The notes under the pieces were generated by a model. That model was not told where the DNA came from, made no database searches, and saw only the letters and a program-made list of their open reading frames with translations. This document shows positions 37,255 to 46,574 of a stretch of 64,000 nt of DNA, piece by piece (position 1 is the first letter of the stretch; each line of letters starts with the position of its first letter). The stretch is from an uncultured Verrucomicrobiales bacterium (GTDB taxonomy: Bacteria; Verrucomicrobiota; Verrucomicrobiia; Verrucomicrobiales; Akkermansiaceae). The position numbers and the translations under genes are program-made. Location of the stretch: NCBI GenBank assembly GCA_937928425.1, contig CALFVL010000052.1, positions 1-64,000 on the forward strand, in the 5' to 3' direction.

Positions 37255-38376
37255 TCAAAGCTCCCCACGCTGCTCCTTCTCCAGCTCGATCCGGTCATCC
37301 CGATTCCGCGCCTTCACTCTGCTATTACGCTTCCCCCAGCGCTCCACAATCATCTGCCGCTTCTTCCGGCGGAAGTTCAGCTCCTCGATCTCCTCATCCA
37401 GCCTCAAATAACCCTCATAACGGGCTAAATCCAGCTCCCCCGCCTCCACCGCTGCCGCAATCGCACAGCCTCGATCCCCCTGATGCTTACAATCACGAAA
37501 TTTACACCGCAACGTCAGCTCCTCCACATCCGCGAAGCTATCCCGCAGCGTCTCCTCATCAGTCCACATCTGCACCTCACGAATCCCCGGATTATCCACT
37601 AACATTCCCCCCTCTTCTAACACCACCAACTCGCGTGCCACCGTGGTATGCCGCCCCTTCCCCGTCACCTCATTCACCTCACCAGTCCACAGCCACTCCT
37701 CTCCTAAAAGCTGATTTACCAGCGTAGACTTCCCCACCCCACTGGACCCCACCATGGTTAAAGTCACCCCCGCTCTTAAATGAGACTTTAAAACCTCCAG
37801 CCCCTCATGGCGCGTCGCACTCGTCACATGCACCTCCGCCTCAGGTGAAAGCTCCTGTATCTCCACTCGTGCCTTCTCATTCACCTCATCCTCCTCCAGA
37901 TCTGATTTATTGACCAGAACCACACAGCGCGCCCCACTCTTCTGGATAATCGTAAAATAACGCTCCATCCGCCGGAGATTAAAATCAGCTCCCGCATCTG
38001 TCACCACCACCACCACATCCACATTCGCCGCCATCACCTGCTCCTCACTACTCTTCCCCGGCGCCTTCCGGGAAAAACAAGTGCGCCTAGGTAAGCGGGC
38101 CCGGATAATGTGCTCATCATTCTCACCCGCTCCCAGCTCGATCGCCACCCAGTCTCCCACCGCCGGCAGCTCCGCGTCACAGCTCGCCTCATGCCACACC
38201 TTTCCCCCCACCACACAGTCCACCTCCTCAGCTCCCTCTAATAGGGCAGAAAAATTAATCTTAGTCTCTCGGATCAGACGCCCCGCCACCCATCCCTCCT
38301 TTGCCACCTCAGTAAAGTACCTCGAGAAAAAATCATTCCATCCTAAATCTTGGAGAGTCATCTGCTCAAAGTTCAA
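37255..38376 (-). CDS. rsgA: Ribosome small subunit-dependent GTPase A
   Basis: Circularly permuted GTPase: VLVNKSDL, VGSSGVGKSTLVNQLLG, VDNPGIREVQMW, CKFRDCKHQGDRGCAI. Confidence 0.95.
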   Translation of the reverse strand: MNFEQMTLQDLGWNDFFSRYFTEVAKEGWVAGRLIRETKINFSALLEGAEEVDCVVGGKVWHEASCDAELPAVGDWVAIELGAGENDEHIIRARLPRRTCFSRKAPGKSSEEQVMAANVDVVVVVTDAGADFNLRRMERYFTIIQKSGARCVVLVNKSDLEEDEVNEKARVEIQELSPEAEVHVTSATRHEGLEVLKSHLRAGVTLTMVGSSGVGKSTLVNQLLGEEWLWTGEVNEVTGKGRHTTVARELVVLEEGGMLVDNPGIREVQMWTDEETLRDSFADVEELTLRCKFRDCKHQGDRGCAIAAAVEAGELDLARYEGYLRLDEEIEELNFRRKKRQMIVERWGKRNSRVKARNRDDRIELEKEQRGEL

Positions 38377-38440
38377 ACCGGAATCGCCTTAAGAAAAAGT
38401 TTCATTTTCATGACTCAGCATTCACTGCTACCTCTTCCCC

Positions 38441-39337
38441 GTGGGATATAACGATCGAGACTACATGCAAGCAGAGCGCAGCCGCTACGGACAGCGCCCT
38501 CCCGCCATGCCCAGCCCTTTCCAAGGGGCCCCCGTCACCAAGTGGCTCATCATCAGTAATATCGTCATTCTCCTCCTCCAAGCCCTCATGACCCAGCCCG
38601 GTCAGCCCGTCTTCCTCCAAAACATCGGCCACTTCAGCATCCAAGAAGGCATCTATCACCTTCAACTTTGGCGCCTCCTAAGCTTCCAATTTCTCCACGC
38701 CAACTTCAGCCACCTCATCATGAACCTCATCGGCCTCTTCTTCTTCGGGCCTCACATCGAACGCTGGATGAGCAGTAGAGTTTATCTCAGCTTCTACCTC
38801 CTCAGTGGAGTCGCCGGAGCCCTCTTCTACACCCTTCTCTACTTCATTCCCGGACTCTTTGAAGGATATCACCCCAGCGTCCCCATGGTCGGAGCCTCCG
38901 CTGGACTCTTCGGCATCCTCGCCGCCTTCTACTTCGTCGCGCCGAATGCTCGCGTCCTGCTCTTCTTCGTCATCCCCCTTCAGATGAGGACCCTCGGCCT
39001 CGTCTACTTTCTCTATGAAGCCTGCGCCGTCCTCTTTAACTGGCATAATGCCGGCGGCAGCGCGGGCCACCTTGGCGGCGCCATCTTCGGTCTCGCTGTC
39101 CTAAAATGGCCTCCCCTAAAAGACCTCGTCGTTAAAGTCTCACAGCTAGGGCAAGCCTCCAGCTCTCCCAAAACCAGAAAATCTCAAGAAGCTAAAATCA
39201 TCCGCGAAGTCCCCCACTCCCCACTCCAGCTTTCAAAAGAAGTCGACCGCATCCTTGATAAAATCAGCGAGCAGGGAATCCAGTCCCTCAGCACTAAAGA
39301 AAAAGAAACCCTTAACAAAGCCCGCCGAGACAAATGA
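38441..39337 (+). CDS. Rhomboid family intramembrane serine protease
   Basis: FLHANFSHLIMNLIGLFFFG, VGASAGLFGILAAF, GSAGHLGGAIFG. Confidence 0.92.
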   Translation: MGYNDRDYMQAERSRYGQRPPAMPSPFQGAPVTKWLIISNIVILLLQALMTQPGQPVFLQNIGHFSIQEGIYHLQLWRLLSFQFLHANFSHLIMNLIGLFFFGPHIERWMSSRVYLSFYLLSGVAGALFYTLLYFIPGLFEGYHPSVPMVGASAGLFGILAAFYFVAPNARVLLFFVIPLQMRTLGLVYFLYEACAVLFNWHNAGGSAGHLGGAIFGLAVLKWPPLKDLVVKVSQLGQASSSPKTRKSQEAKIIREVPHSPLQLSKEVDRILDKISEQGIQSLSTKEKETLNKARRDK

Positions 39338-40146
39338 CTGACGACGAAATGATCCACTGCTCGGAGCCCCACCTCCAAATCACCCGCCTCCGTGCCATCA
39401 TGCACCGCCTCCGCGCCCCCGGCGGCTGCTCCTGGGATGCTGAACAATCCCACCACTCTCTTGTTTCTAACCTCATCGAGGAAACTTACGAAACCGTAGC
39501 GGCTATCCGTGCGAATGACCCTCTGAACCTCCAAGAAGAACTCGGAGACCTTCTCCTCCAAGTCGTCTTCCATGCGGAAATCGCACAAGAGGATGAAAAG
39601 TTTAACCTCGATGACATCGCACGCGGGATCTCAGAGAAACTCATCCGCCGTCACCCCCACATCTACGGCGACTCAGAAATCAAAGACACCGCAGGAGTCC
39701 TCACCCAGTGGGAGGACATCAAACGCGCCGAAAAAGGCCACGTGGAGAAACCCTACCTCCACGGAATCGGCAAAGGACTCCCCGCCCTCCTTAAAGCTGC
39801 TAAACTTCAAAAGAAAGCCAGCAAGATCGGCTTCGACTGGCCAGACACCAAAGGCATCGTCGAAAAAATAGATGAAGAACTCGCCGAAGTACGAGAAGAA
39901 CTCGACAAACACGAAAAGGGGAAAAACGCCACCCCAGAACTAGAAGCAGAAATCGGTGATCTCCTCTTCATCGTCACCAATCTCGCTCGGAAACTAAACA
40001 TCGACCCTGAAGTCGCCCTCGAAGGGACGAACCAAAAATTCCTCCACCGCTTCGCCAAGATCGAGGAAGGCCTCAAAGCGCAAAACACCACCTTAGAAGA
40101 AGCCTCCCTCGCCGAGATGGACCGCCTCTGGAACGCCGCAAAGTGA
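39334..40146 (+). CDS. mazG: Nucleoside triphosphate pyrophosphohydrolase MazG
   Basis: MHRLRAPGGCSWDAEQSHHSLVSNLIEETYETVAAI, EELGDLLLQVVFHAEIA; ATGA overlap with the rhomboid gene. Confidence 0.95.
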   Translation: MTDDEMIHCSEPHLQITRLRAIMHRLRAPGGCSWDAEQSHHSLVSNLIEETYETVAAIRANDPLNLQEELGDLLLQVVFHAEIAQEDEKFNLDDIARGISEKLIRRHPHIYGDSEIKDTAGVLTQWEDIKRAEKGHVEKPYLHGIGKGLPALLKAAKLQKKASKIGFDWPDTKGIVEKIDEELAEVREELDKHEKGKNATPELEAEIGDLLFIVTNLARKLNIDPEVALEGTNQKFLHRFAKIEEGLKAQNTTLEEASLAEMDRLWNAAK

Positions 40147-40278
40147 GAATTCCCACCAGTGACTCCACCTCGAGTCCTTCTCATTCTACCTACTCTAGAA
40201 CTGCGATAAGTTCCTAACTCTGCGATACCGTAGCGAGGTAAGATTGACCTGAGGCTAAGATTGGCCTTAGCTGCGCGC

Positions 40279-42222
40279 GTGCGTGTCATCTGGCTAAGCT
40301 TCCCCCTCTTTTTTCTCTGGGCGTGCAAAGAAACCCCCTCCGCTAGCTCAACCGAGCAGGATAAGACTCCCCCTAAGGTGTCTTTCTCTAAGGAGGTGCG
40401 CCCCCTCTTGCTCGAAAACTGCCTTTCTTGTCATCAGGATTTCCCACTACATTCCCCTACTGACTGGGACCTCCTGCACACCCATAAGGAAGGCCTCGAA
40501 ACGCCTGAACTCCTTAAAAGGTGGCTCAGTGAAGGGGGCGAAATTGACCCACACTGGGCCCTGCTCCCGCTTCGCGAAGTGGCAGGAACTTCAGTCGATG
40601 ACTTCATCGAGCCCACTGCGAACCTCCGAAAAAAGCGCAAAGTCCCAGAAGCGATGTTTAGTGCTCCGGTGGTGGATCTACTAGCAGGGGACTTAATGGC
40701 TGATTCATCGCGAACTGTCTCTACTGGCTATCTGCGAAGAGAGGACGATAGCCCGCAGTGGAGGGCTGAGCTGGTAGCCCGAGAGTTTCTTGGAGTAAAC
40801 ATCGCTTGCGCCCGTTGTCACGATCACCCCGGCGAGGACTGGACGACTGAGCGCTACCAGAAACTCACCGATCTTTTCACCACTCCTTACGACCATCTTC
40901 CTAAGTCCCTCCCCCCTCTCTTTATCAAAAAGAGCGCTGAGGCGAGCCAAGCACTCGAGAGCCTAAAGCAGGAGCTCAAGGCTGCCTCAGCCGTAACTCC
41001 ACCCCTAGAGCAAGATTACCTTGACTGGCTCGAGAGTGATGAGGGGCTGCCCTCGCTCTCTGGACTAGTCGCGGCCTACTCATTTGAGGGGAATCGACTT
41101 CATAACCTCGCCCTAGCAAGCCCCATAAAAGCAGAGGGACATAGCCTCATTATGGAAGGAAGCGCACATGGCGAGGGCCTTCTATTCACCGGAGAAAATA
41201 AACTCAGTTTATCAGGCCTCCCCATCACGAGTGAGCTCGATCCCTTCACCTTTTCCGCCTGGATTAAGCTCGGGGAGGACTCTTTACAGGACACTCCAAT
41301 AGCCAGAATCGGAAGTCGCGAGCGCGGCTTTGAATTCCTAGTCCACCGGGGGAGACTCCAAGCACGCTGGTCTAGATTCTGGCCTCAGTTCGCCATCTCG
41401 GTAAGTTCTAAATCTCCTCTCATTGTGCAGGATCGCTGGTCCCATGTGGCGGTAAGCTATGATGGCACTCGCTTGGCATCCGGACTCCAAATTTACCTGA
41501 ATGGACTTCCGGTCGAGCTAGAAGTAGCACCCAGCAAGCTTATGAAATCCGTCCTAGCGGGGCCTAAGCCGCTAACCATCTCAGGGAAAGGACTCTCACT
41601 CGATGAACTCCAAATCTACCGACGCGCCCTGAGCCCCTTAGGAATTAAACAGATCTTCGATGGCCGCTCACTCGCCCTCGCCTACCAGAATGGGGACGAT
41701 CTCAGAGAATTTTACCAGCGTCACCACGCGAAAAACCGAGACTCTAGGCAGCAGAGAATCCGCAAAATTAACGAATCTCTCCTACAAATAGAAAATGACT
41801 TAGCAGCCTACCTCGTCATGGCAAGCCAGCCACCACGTGAAGAAAATTCAGTCTCGCACAAAGATCCAGCCACAGGGGCGGAGTTTAAGCCAAAAACGCC
41901 AGCAACCGAGACACAATCAGAGACAAAGGAAGCCCAAAATCGCCTCGAATTCGCGCAGGGGTTAAATAAGGACCTCCTCGCCCGCTCCCTCGCAAATGAA
42001 GTCTGGCGCAGACACTTCGGTCATGGCTTGACCACCTCTCTCGGGCTAAGTGCCCCTCTCCCTGCTCACGGGCACTTACTAGAATGGCTGGCCGGAGAGC
42101 TTAAAAAGAACGACTTTAAGATCAATCAGCTCGGTGAGCTAATTCGCCGCTCAAGTGCTTGGAAGCAGGAATGGACGGCACCAGAAATGACCGAAATGAC
42201 CTGTCCACGCCCTGCAGAGTAA
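40279..42222 (+). CDS. Compact PSD1/DUF1549-LamG-DUF1553-like lipoprotein
   Basis: LENCLSCHQDFPLHSP (planctomycete cytochrome C-like), WRAELVAREFLGVNIACARCHDHPGEDWTTERYQKLTDLFT (DUF1549), LamG region 41060-41660, NEVWRRHFGHGLTTSLG (DUF1553); lipobox LWAC; likely GTG start. Confidence 0.85.
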   Translation: MRVIWLSFPLFFLWACKETPSASSTEQDKTPPKVSFSKEVRPLLLENCLSCHQDFPLHSPTDWDLLHTHKEGLETPELLKRWLSEGGEIDPHWALLPLREVAGTSVDDFIEPTANLRKKRKVPEAMFSAPVVDLLAGDLMADSSRTVSTGYLRREDDSPQWRAELVAREFLGVNIACARCHDHPGEDWTTERYQKLTDLFTTPYDHLPKSLPPLFIKKSAEASQALESLKQELKAASAVTPPLEQDYLDWLESDEGLPSLSGLVAAYSFEGNRLHNLALASPIKAEGHSLIMEGSAHGEGLLFTGENKLSLSGLPITSELDPFTFSAWIKLGEDSLQDTPIARIGSRERGFEFLVHRGRLQARWSRFWPQFAISVSSKSPLIVQDRWSHVAVSYDGTRLASGLQIYLNGLPVELEVAPSKLMKSVLAGPKPLTISGKGLSLDELQIYRRALSPLGIKQIFDGRSLALAYQNGDDLREFYQRHHAKNRDSRQQRIRKINESLLQIENDLAAYLVMASQPPREENSVSHKDPATGAEFKPKTPATETQSETKEAQNRLEFAQGLNKDLLARSLANEVWRRHFGHGLTTSLGLSAPLPAHGHLLEWLAGELKKNDFKINQLGELIRRSSAWKQEWTAPEMTEMTCPRPAE

Positions 42223-42227
42223 GCCCC

Positions 42228-44477
42228 TCACTCATCTTTCTCGATCGTCGCAAGATTCGCCGCAGTGGTGGCCCTCACCAGATCTCCTAAGATTAGCAAA
42301 GTTTCACGCTTTATCGCATCGATACCGCTGGGCCATTTTAAGGCCTTTTCCAGCTCGGCTAACTCATCCACGGCCTCCCGAATGTAGTCCTCTGAATGGT
42401 CATCTTGGTCGAAGGGACGGAGCTCCTCCCGACTTAAATCATCCAAGCTTAAGCGAAATACCTGCAAGGTCCTTTCATCCTCCTCTTCCATCTGCGCAAA
42501 GCGCCTCCTCCGCTCCTCGTTCCGTGACTCTCGCAGACGCTCCTCTCTCTCCACTTGCTCCAGCCGTGCTTTAAGATTTAAAGAAATTTCATTCTTAGCG
42601 ACCTCCGCCCTCGCCCGGGCGACGTCACTGCGGAGATACTGGAAGTAATGCACCTGCTCTAAGCGCTGCTCGCTCCTCTCTTTTAAAAAATCTAGATACA
42701 ATTCATCACGATCCCACGGCTTAAGGCGCGAGCTCCCCCGGATGACATCATGAGGGAGAGCATACTTCTGGAAGCCCTCACCCACCTCGTAAGCGTCATT
42801 GATATCTGGAAAAATTAAATCCGGAGTCACCCCCTTACTCTGAACGGAGCTCCCAGAAACTCGGTAATACTTCTGGAATGTGAGCTTGAGCGACCCCACT
42901 CGGACTCGATCAGAAAAAACCGGCATCACATCGGCAAGATCTACCACTTTCTGCACCGTCCCTTTCCCATAAGTCGCCGCTGACCCTACGATGACGGCAC
43001 GATTGTAATCCTGTAACGCCCCCGCTAGGATCTCGGTCGCTGAAGCGCTTCCTCGATTCGTCAAAACGACCAAGGGGCCATTATAAAGAGGCTTGCGATG
43101 AAAGGAATTTAGCGAACGGACCTGCCCGTTAATCGACTTCACCTGCACCACCGGGCCACGAGAAATGAAGAATCCAGTGAGGCGCTGCACCTCTGGAAGA
43201 GAGCCCCCTGCATTATCACGTAGATCAAGAGCTAAACCATCTACCTCCTCATCCTTCAGACGCGCCAACAATCGCTCCACATCGACTGAAACTCGACTCC
43301 CCACCCCGTCATAATCGAAGTAAAAGGAAGGGATCGTAATCACCCCGAGCCGGATCATCTCATCCTCACTCCCATACTCATAGATCTTCGCCGAGGCTAA
43401 ATCATCCTTAATCGTAACCACTCCACGGGGGACGGTAATTTCCAAAACCACATCCTCTCCTTCTCCCTCCTCATCATCCAGCTTAACCGAGCGCTTCACT
43501 CGCAGACCCACTGGAAGCTCATCTTCCCCTAAAATATGCTCAATCACCTTATCAATCGGCTTAAACATAATATCGACCCAGCGCCCATCTCCCTGAGGAG
43601 AAATCGCCACCAATCGGTCACCTAATTTCAACTCACCCTGCTGATCTGCCGGACCGCCGTTTACGATCCCATAAATCTCGGCCTCGCCGAAATCATTCAT
43701 CGAAAGTCGCGCCCCGATCCCCACCAACTCGTTACTCACATCAATCTTAAATTGCTCCAGCTCTGTCTCACTATAATACTCACTATGAGGGTCATAGGCA
43801 TTAGCCACAGCGCTCAGGAAATAATTTGCAATGTCCTCCTCGCTCGTTTTTGCCACCGTTTTAAAAAGACGGTCGAATTGTAAGGCAACCTTCTTCTTGA
43901 TCGAGGGCTCACTCCGAAACGGATCTGGCCTACCCACCCTCTTAGCTCGTGCGCGGAGGCGCTTCCGCTTTATCCTCTCGCTGAGAATCATCTCTTCTAA
44001 CAAGTCCCTCCACACCTGCTGGAGGGCTGAGCCGTCAACCGGCCACTCCAGCTCTCCGCGATCTCGTGTGATCTTCCGCTCCTTCGTAAAGTCAAACTGA
44101 CCTCGCTCCAATAACTCAGCCACATAGGACACCCTCCCAGACACTCGGCTGCGGTAAACCTCATAAAGGCCCCGAGCAATCGGCATAAAAGTCCTCGTGC
44201 TCAAGCGGTCATGCAAGCTGCGCTCATAGCGCCGCTTAAATTCATCCACCTCAGAGGCTAGAAAATAAACTCGATCTCCATCCAAGGTTTCCAAGTAGCG
44301 CTCAAAAAAACGGGCACTCAACTCCTCATTAAAGGGCAATCTCGCATAATGACCGTTTTGAAGAATGCGGATCATCTCCCGCCCCACCAGATCAAACTCT
44401 GCCGCCCGAGAAGGAAGCACTGTTAAAAAAAACAGCACGAGCGAAACCGAATGAAAAAATCGAGACAAACTGATCAT
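42228..44477 (-). CDS. prc: Carboxy-terminal (tail-specific) processing protease, S41
   Basis: YDPHSEYYSETE, PDZ GIGARLSMNDFGEAEIYGIVNGGPADQQGELKLGDRLVAI, TNRGSASATEILAGALQDYNRAVIVG, KGTVQ. Confidence 0.94.
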   Translation of the reverse strand: MISLSRFFHSVSLVLFFLTVLPSRAAEFDLVGREMIRILQNGHYARLPFNEELSARFFERYLETLDGDRVYFLASEVDEFKRRYERSLHDRLSTRTFMPIARGLYEVYRSRVSGRVSYVAELLERGQFDFTKERKITRDRGELEWPVDGSALQQVWRDLLEEMILSERIKRKRLRARAKRVGRPDPFRSEPSIKKKVALQFDRLFKTVAKTSEEDIANYFLSAVANAYDPHSEYYSETELEQFKIDVSNELVGIGARLSMNDFGEAEIYGIVNGGPADQQGELKLGDRLVAISPQGDGRWVDIMFKPIDKVIEHILGEDELPVGLRVKRSVKLDDEEGEGEDVVLEITVPRGVVTIKDDLASAKIYEYGSEDEMIRLGVITIPSFYFDYDGVGSRVSVDVERLLARLKDEEVDGLALDLRDNAGGSLPEVQRLTGFFISRGPVVQVKSINGQVRSLNSFHRKPLYNGPLVVLTNRGSASATEILAGALQDYNRAVIVGSAATYGKGTVQKVVDLADVMPVFSDRVRVGSLKLTFQKYYRVSGSSVQSKGVTPDLIFPDINDAYEVGEGFQKYALPHDVIRGSSRLKPWDRDELYLDFLKERSEQRLEQVHYFQYLRSDVARARAEVAKNEISLNLKARLEQVEREERLRESRNEERRRRFAQMEEEDERTLQVFRLSLDDLSREELRPFDQDDHSEDYIREAVDELAELEKALKWPSGIDAIKRETLLILGDLVRATTAANLATIEKDE

Positions 44478-44704
44478 AAAAAGTGATCCTAATTTAAAAG
44501 ATCCCCTTCGCCCACCTTCACCCATCGAGCCCCTGATGTCGATGCCATTCGTGGCTTCGCAGCTTCATGATTCTCAGCTCCCTGCTCCAGATCGCTCGGA
44601 TCGGCTCAGCCTGATTCGTAGCAAATTCCCTAAAATGCACGCTTGACGCACCCTTCCCACCCTCCTAGTTTCCCGCTCCCCTCCGGACTCAGGGGATCTA
44701 AGTT

Positions 44705-44962
44705 ATGGAAAAACACACTCGTGGAGTAGAACTCAAAAACGGAGAAAACGTAGACCGCGCCCTCAAGCGCTTAAAAACGAAGCTCGATACCGAGGGCATC
44801 CTCGAAGAAATGCGCCGCCGACGTGCACATGAGAGCACTATCACCCGCGCCATTCGCAAGGCCCGTACTGCGCCTAAGCGTAATAAGGTCCGTTGGAGAT
44901 TCCAGAGCGAAGGTCAAATCGCCACCGCTGAAGCCGCTGCTGCTGCTCGCAACTCCGAATAA
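44705..44962 (+). CDS. rpsU: 30S ribosomal protein bS21
   Basis: GVELKNGENVDRALKRLKTKLDTEGILEEMRRRRAHE. Confidence 0.85.
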   Translation: MEKHTRGVELKNGENVDRALKRLKTKLDTEGILEEMRRRRAHESTITRAIRKARTAPKRNKVRWRFQSEGQIATAEAAAAARNSE

Positions 44963-45002
44963 AGAATTCTCCTACATTTAAAACAGAGTCCAACCTAATC
45001 TG

Positions 45003-45039
45003 TCGCCTCGCGGGATCTCCTCCTCCGAGGCGCTTTTTT
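45003..45039 (+). terminator. Rho-independent terminator after rpsU
   Basis: CGCCTCG-CGGGATCTCCTCCTC-CGAGGCG then CTTTTTT. Confidence 0.8.
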
Positions 45040-45113
45040 GCCCTCATCCTCCACACAAATTAAATAAAATATCATCTTGCGACCCCCCTTCCATGCGCTA
45101 GGGTTATTCCGTT

Positions 45114-45677
45114 ATGAATGCAAAAATTACCTTTGGCATCTTGTGTGCCTTCGGATCATTGACCCCGGTCGCCTTCTCGGCACCAACCGCTACGGAAAAG
45201 GTCGCTGCATCAACCATCCATGGATATAGCATATCCTTTAGCGGTGGTGGGTGAGGCGCAGCCAACAAAGCCAGTTCGGCTTTGAAGAAAATGGAAGGTA
45301 TCGATAAAGTGATGCTTTCTGGAACAACCGCCTTCGTCACAACTAAAGATGACAAGACCAAGGTCAGTCGCGGAACGGTCCGTAAGGCCTTTTCAGGATC
45401 TGGCCTCGAGGTCGAGGGAGTCTCTAAAAAGGACATCCCTGCCCCTGAAGAAGCTTACAACATCGACATCAGCGGTGGCACATGAGCACAGACTAATGAG
45501 AGATTGCGTGCCGATCTCGAGAAATTAGACGAAGTGAGTGCTGCTTTCGTAAATAAAGGGAAAATTGTTCTCCTCATGGCGACTCCTGACTCATTCGATC
45601 AGGAAAAAATTGCTGCCATGACTGCTAAGCGTAAATCCCAGCTGAAATCTGCTTCTAAGATTAGCAGCCCACTCTAG
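45114..45677 (+). CDS. Candidate selenoprotein: exported tandem HMA-like protein with two in-frame UGA codons (45252-45254, 45483-45485)
   Basis: Read through: MNAKITFGILCAFGSLTPVAFSAPTATEKVAASTIHGYSISFSGGG-U-GAANKASSALKKMEGIDKVMLSGTTAFVTTKDDKTKVSRGTVRKAFSGSGLEVEGVSKKDIPAPEEAYNIDISGGT-U-AQTNERLRADLEKLDEVSAAFVNKGKIVLLMATPDSFDQEKIAAMTAKRKSQLKSASKISSPL*. One frame, 187 codons, TAG stop, with its own terminator. Two HMA-like repeats, each with U at the first Cys of GMxCxxC. Confidence 0.87.
45266..45284 (+). promoter_or_regulatory. Candidate SECIS element 1 (HMA-like gene)
   Basis: UGA + 11 nt, then CAAAGCC-AGUUC-GGCUUUG: perfect 7-bp stem, 5-nt loop with G at position 2, loop begins 18 nt after UGA. 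Confidence 0.8.
45500..45518 (+). promoter_or_regulatory. Candidate SECIS element 2 (HMA-like gene)
   Basis: UGA + 14 nt, then GAGAUUG-CGUGC-CGAUCUC: 7-bp stem with one U-G wobble, 5-nt loop with G at position 2, loop begins 21 nt after UGA. Confidence 0.75.
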
Positions 45678-45709
45678 GGTCTCAGCACATCAATTAATCT
45701 AACCTGAAA

Positions 45710-45746
45710 AGCCCAGCCCGTAGTAAACGGTGCTGGGTTTTTTTTA
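45710..45746 (+). terminator. Rho-independent terminator after the HMA-like gene
   Basis: CCCAGC-CCGTAGTAAACGGT-GCTGGG-TTTTTTTT. Confidence 0.85.
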
Positions 45747-45826
45747 CCTCTAGCCTTTTCCCGCTCTTTCCAAAAATCCTAAGAAAATTCCCGAGTTTAA
45801 ACTCCAGAAGCCCTCTCCTCCCCTCA

Positions 45827-46510
45827 CTAGCGCTCAGCCAAGAATAAGGTATGAGTGAATTTCTTCGCCTTCGGATAGGCCTTTGCCGGAATCACCTCCA
45901 CTCGGGAAAAAACCTTTCGTAACAACTTTACAAAACTCCCATCCTCATGCGCTGACCAATACACCACCCTACCTCTAGGCCGTAGCGCCGCCCGCGCCAC
46001 CTCGAGGCCCCGCCGCCGGTATAGGCGCCCATTTCCCCTCTGCACCAAGGGATCAGGACTATTATCCACATCTAATAAAATCGCATCATAGCGGAGCCCG
46101 CTCTCCATCACCTTAAACACATCCTTCTTCAGCACCGTCACCCTCGGGTCATCTAAAAGATGTCCATTCACCTCCTTTAAATACTCCCCATTCCAGTCGA
46201 TGATCTCCTGTAACAACTCCGCCACCTCCACCTCTGAATCATCTGACACTAGCTCCAGCACCTTCCGTAGCGTAAACCCAAAGCCCAAGCCACCGATCAG
46301 CACCCTCCGCGACCTCTCCTCAGACCTCTCGCACGCTAGCTCTGCCATCAACTGCTCTGATGAGGCCGCCGTCGTGCTCATCAGAGGCACCCCTCCTACC
46401 TTTAAAAAGTACTCCCCATCATGCTCCTGTAGTAGAAGAATCTCCCCGTCAGGCGAAATACTCTTGGCAAGATTCATCGTCGGCTTCACTTCGCCAGCAT
46501 AGGAATTCAT
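45827..46510 (-). CDS. Spermidine synthase-like SAM-dependent methyltransferase fold protein
   Basis: RVLIGGLGFGFTLRKVLE, VEVAELLQEIIDWN, YDAILLDVDNSPDPLV; internal start likely. Confidence 0.8.
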   Translation of the reverse strand: MNSYAGEVKPTMNLAKSISPDGEILLLQEHDGEYFLKVGGVPLMSTTAASSEQLMAELACERSEERSRRVLIGGLGFGFTLRKVLELVSDDSEVEVAELLQEIIDWNGEYLKEVNGHLLDDPRVTVLKKDVFKVMESGLRYDAILLDVDNSPDPLVQRGNGRLYRRRGLEVARAALRPRGRVVYWSAHEDGSFVKLLRKVFSRVEVIPAKAYPKAKKFTHTLFLAER

Positions 46511-46574
46511 CGACACATTGAAAGGCTTTCGCGACACTCTCGGTAAAACTTCCCCACATCTCCTCCGCTCCACT

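Noticed and set aside
44643-44672. Promoter TTGACG-N17-TAGTTT before rpsU
   Set aside because: The -10 match is weak and unsupported; not listed as a feature.
45104-45436. Antisense ORF of 110 aa opposite the HMA-like gene
   Set aside because: No domain, and it is explained as antisense of a coherent signal-peptide/HMA-like reading on the + strand.
45252-45485. Pseudogene explanation for the HMA-like gene
   Set aside because: Both interruptions are UGA, both at equivalent HMA positions, both followed by matching hairpins, and the rest of the frame is intact with a proper stop and terminator.
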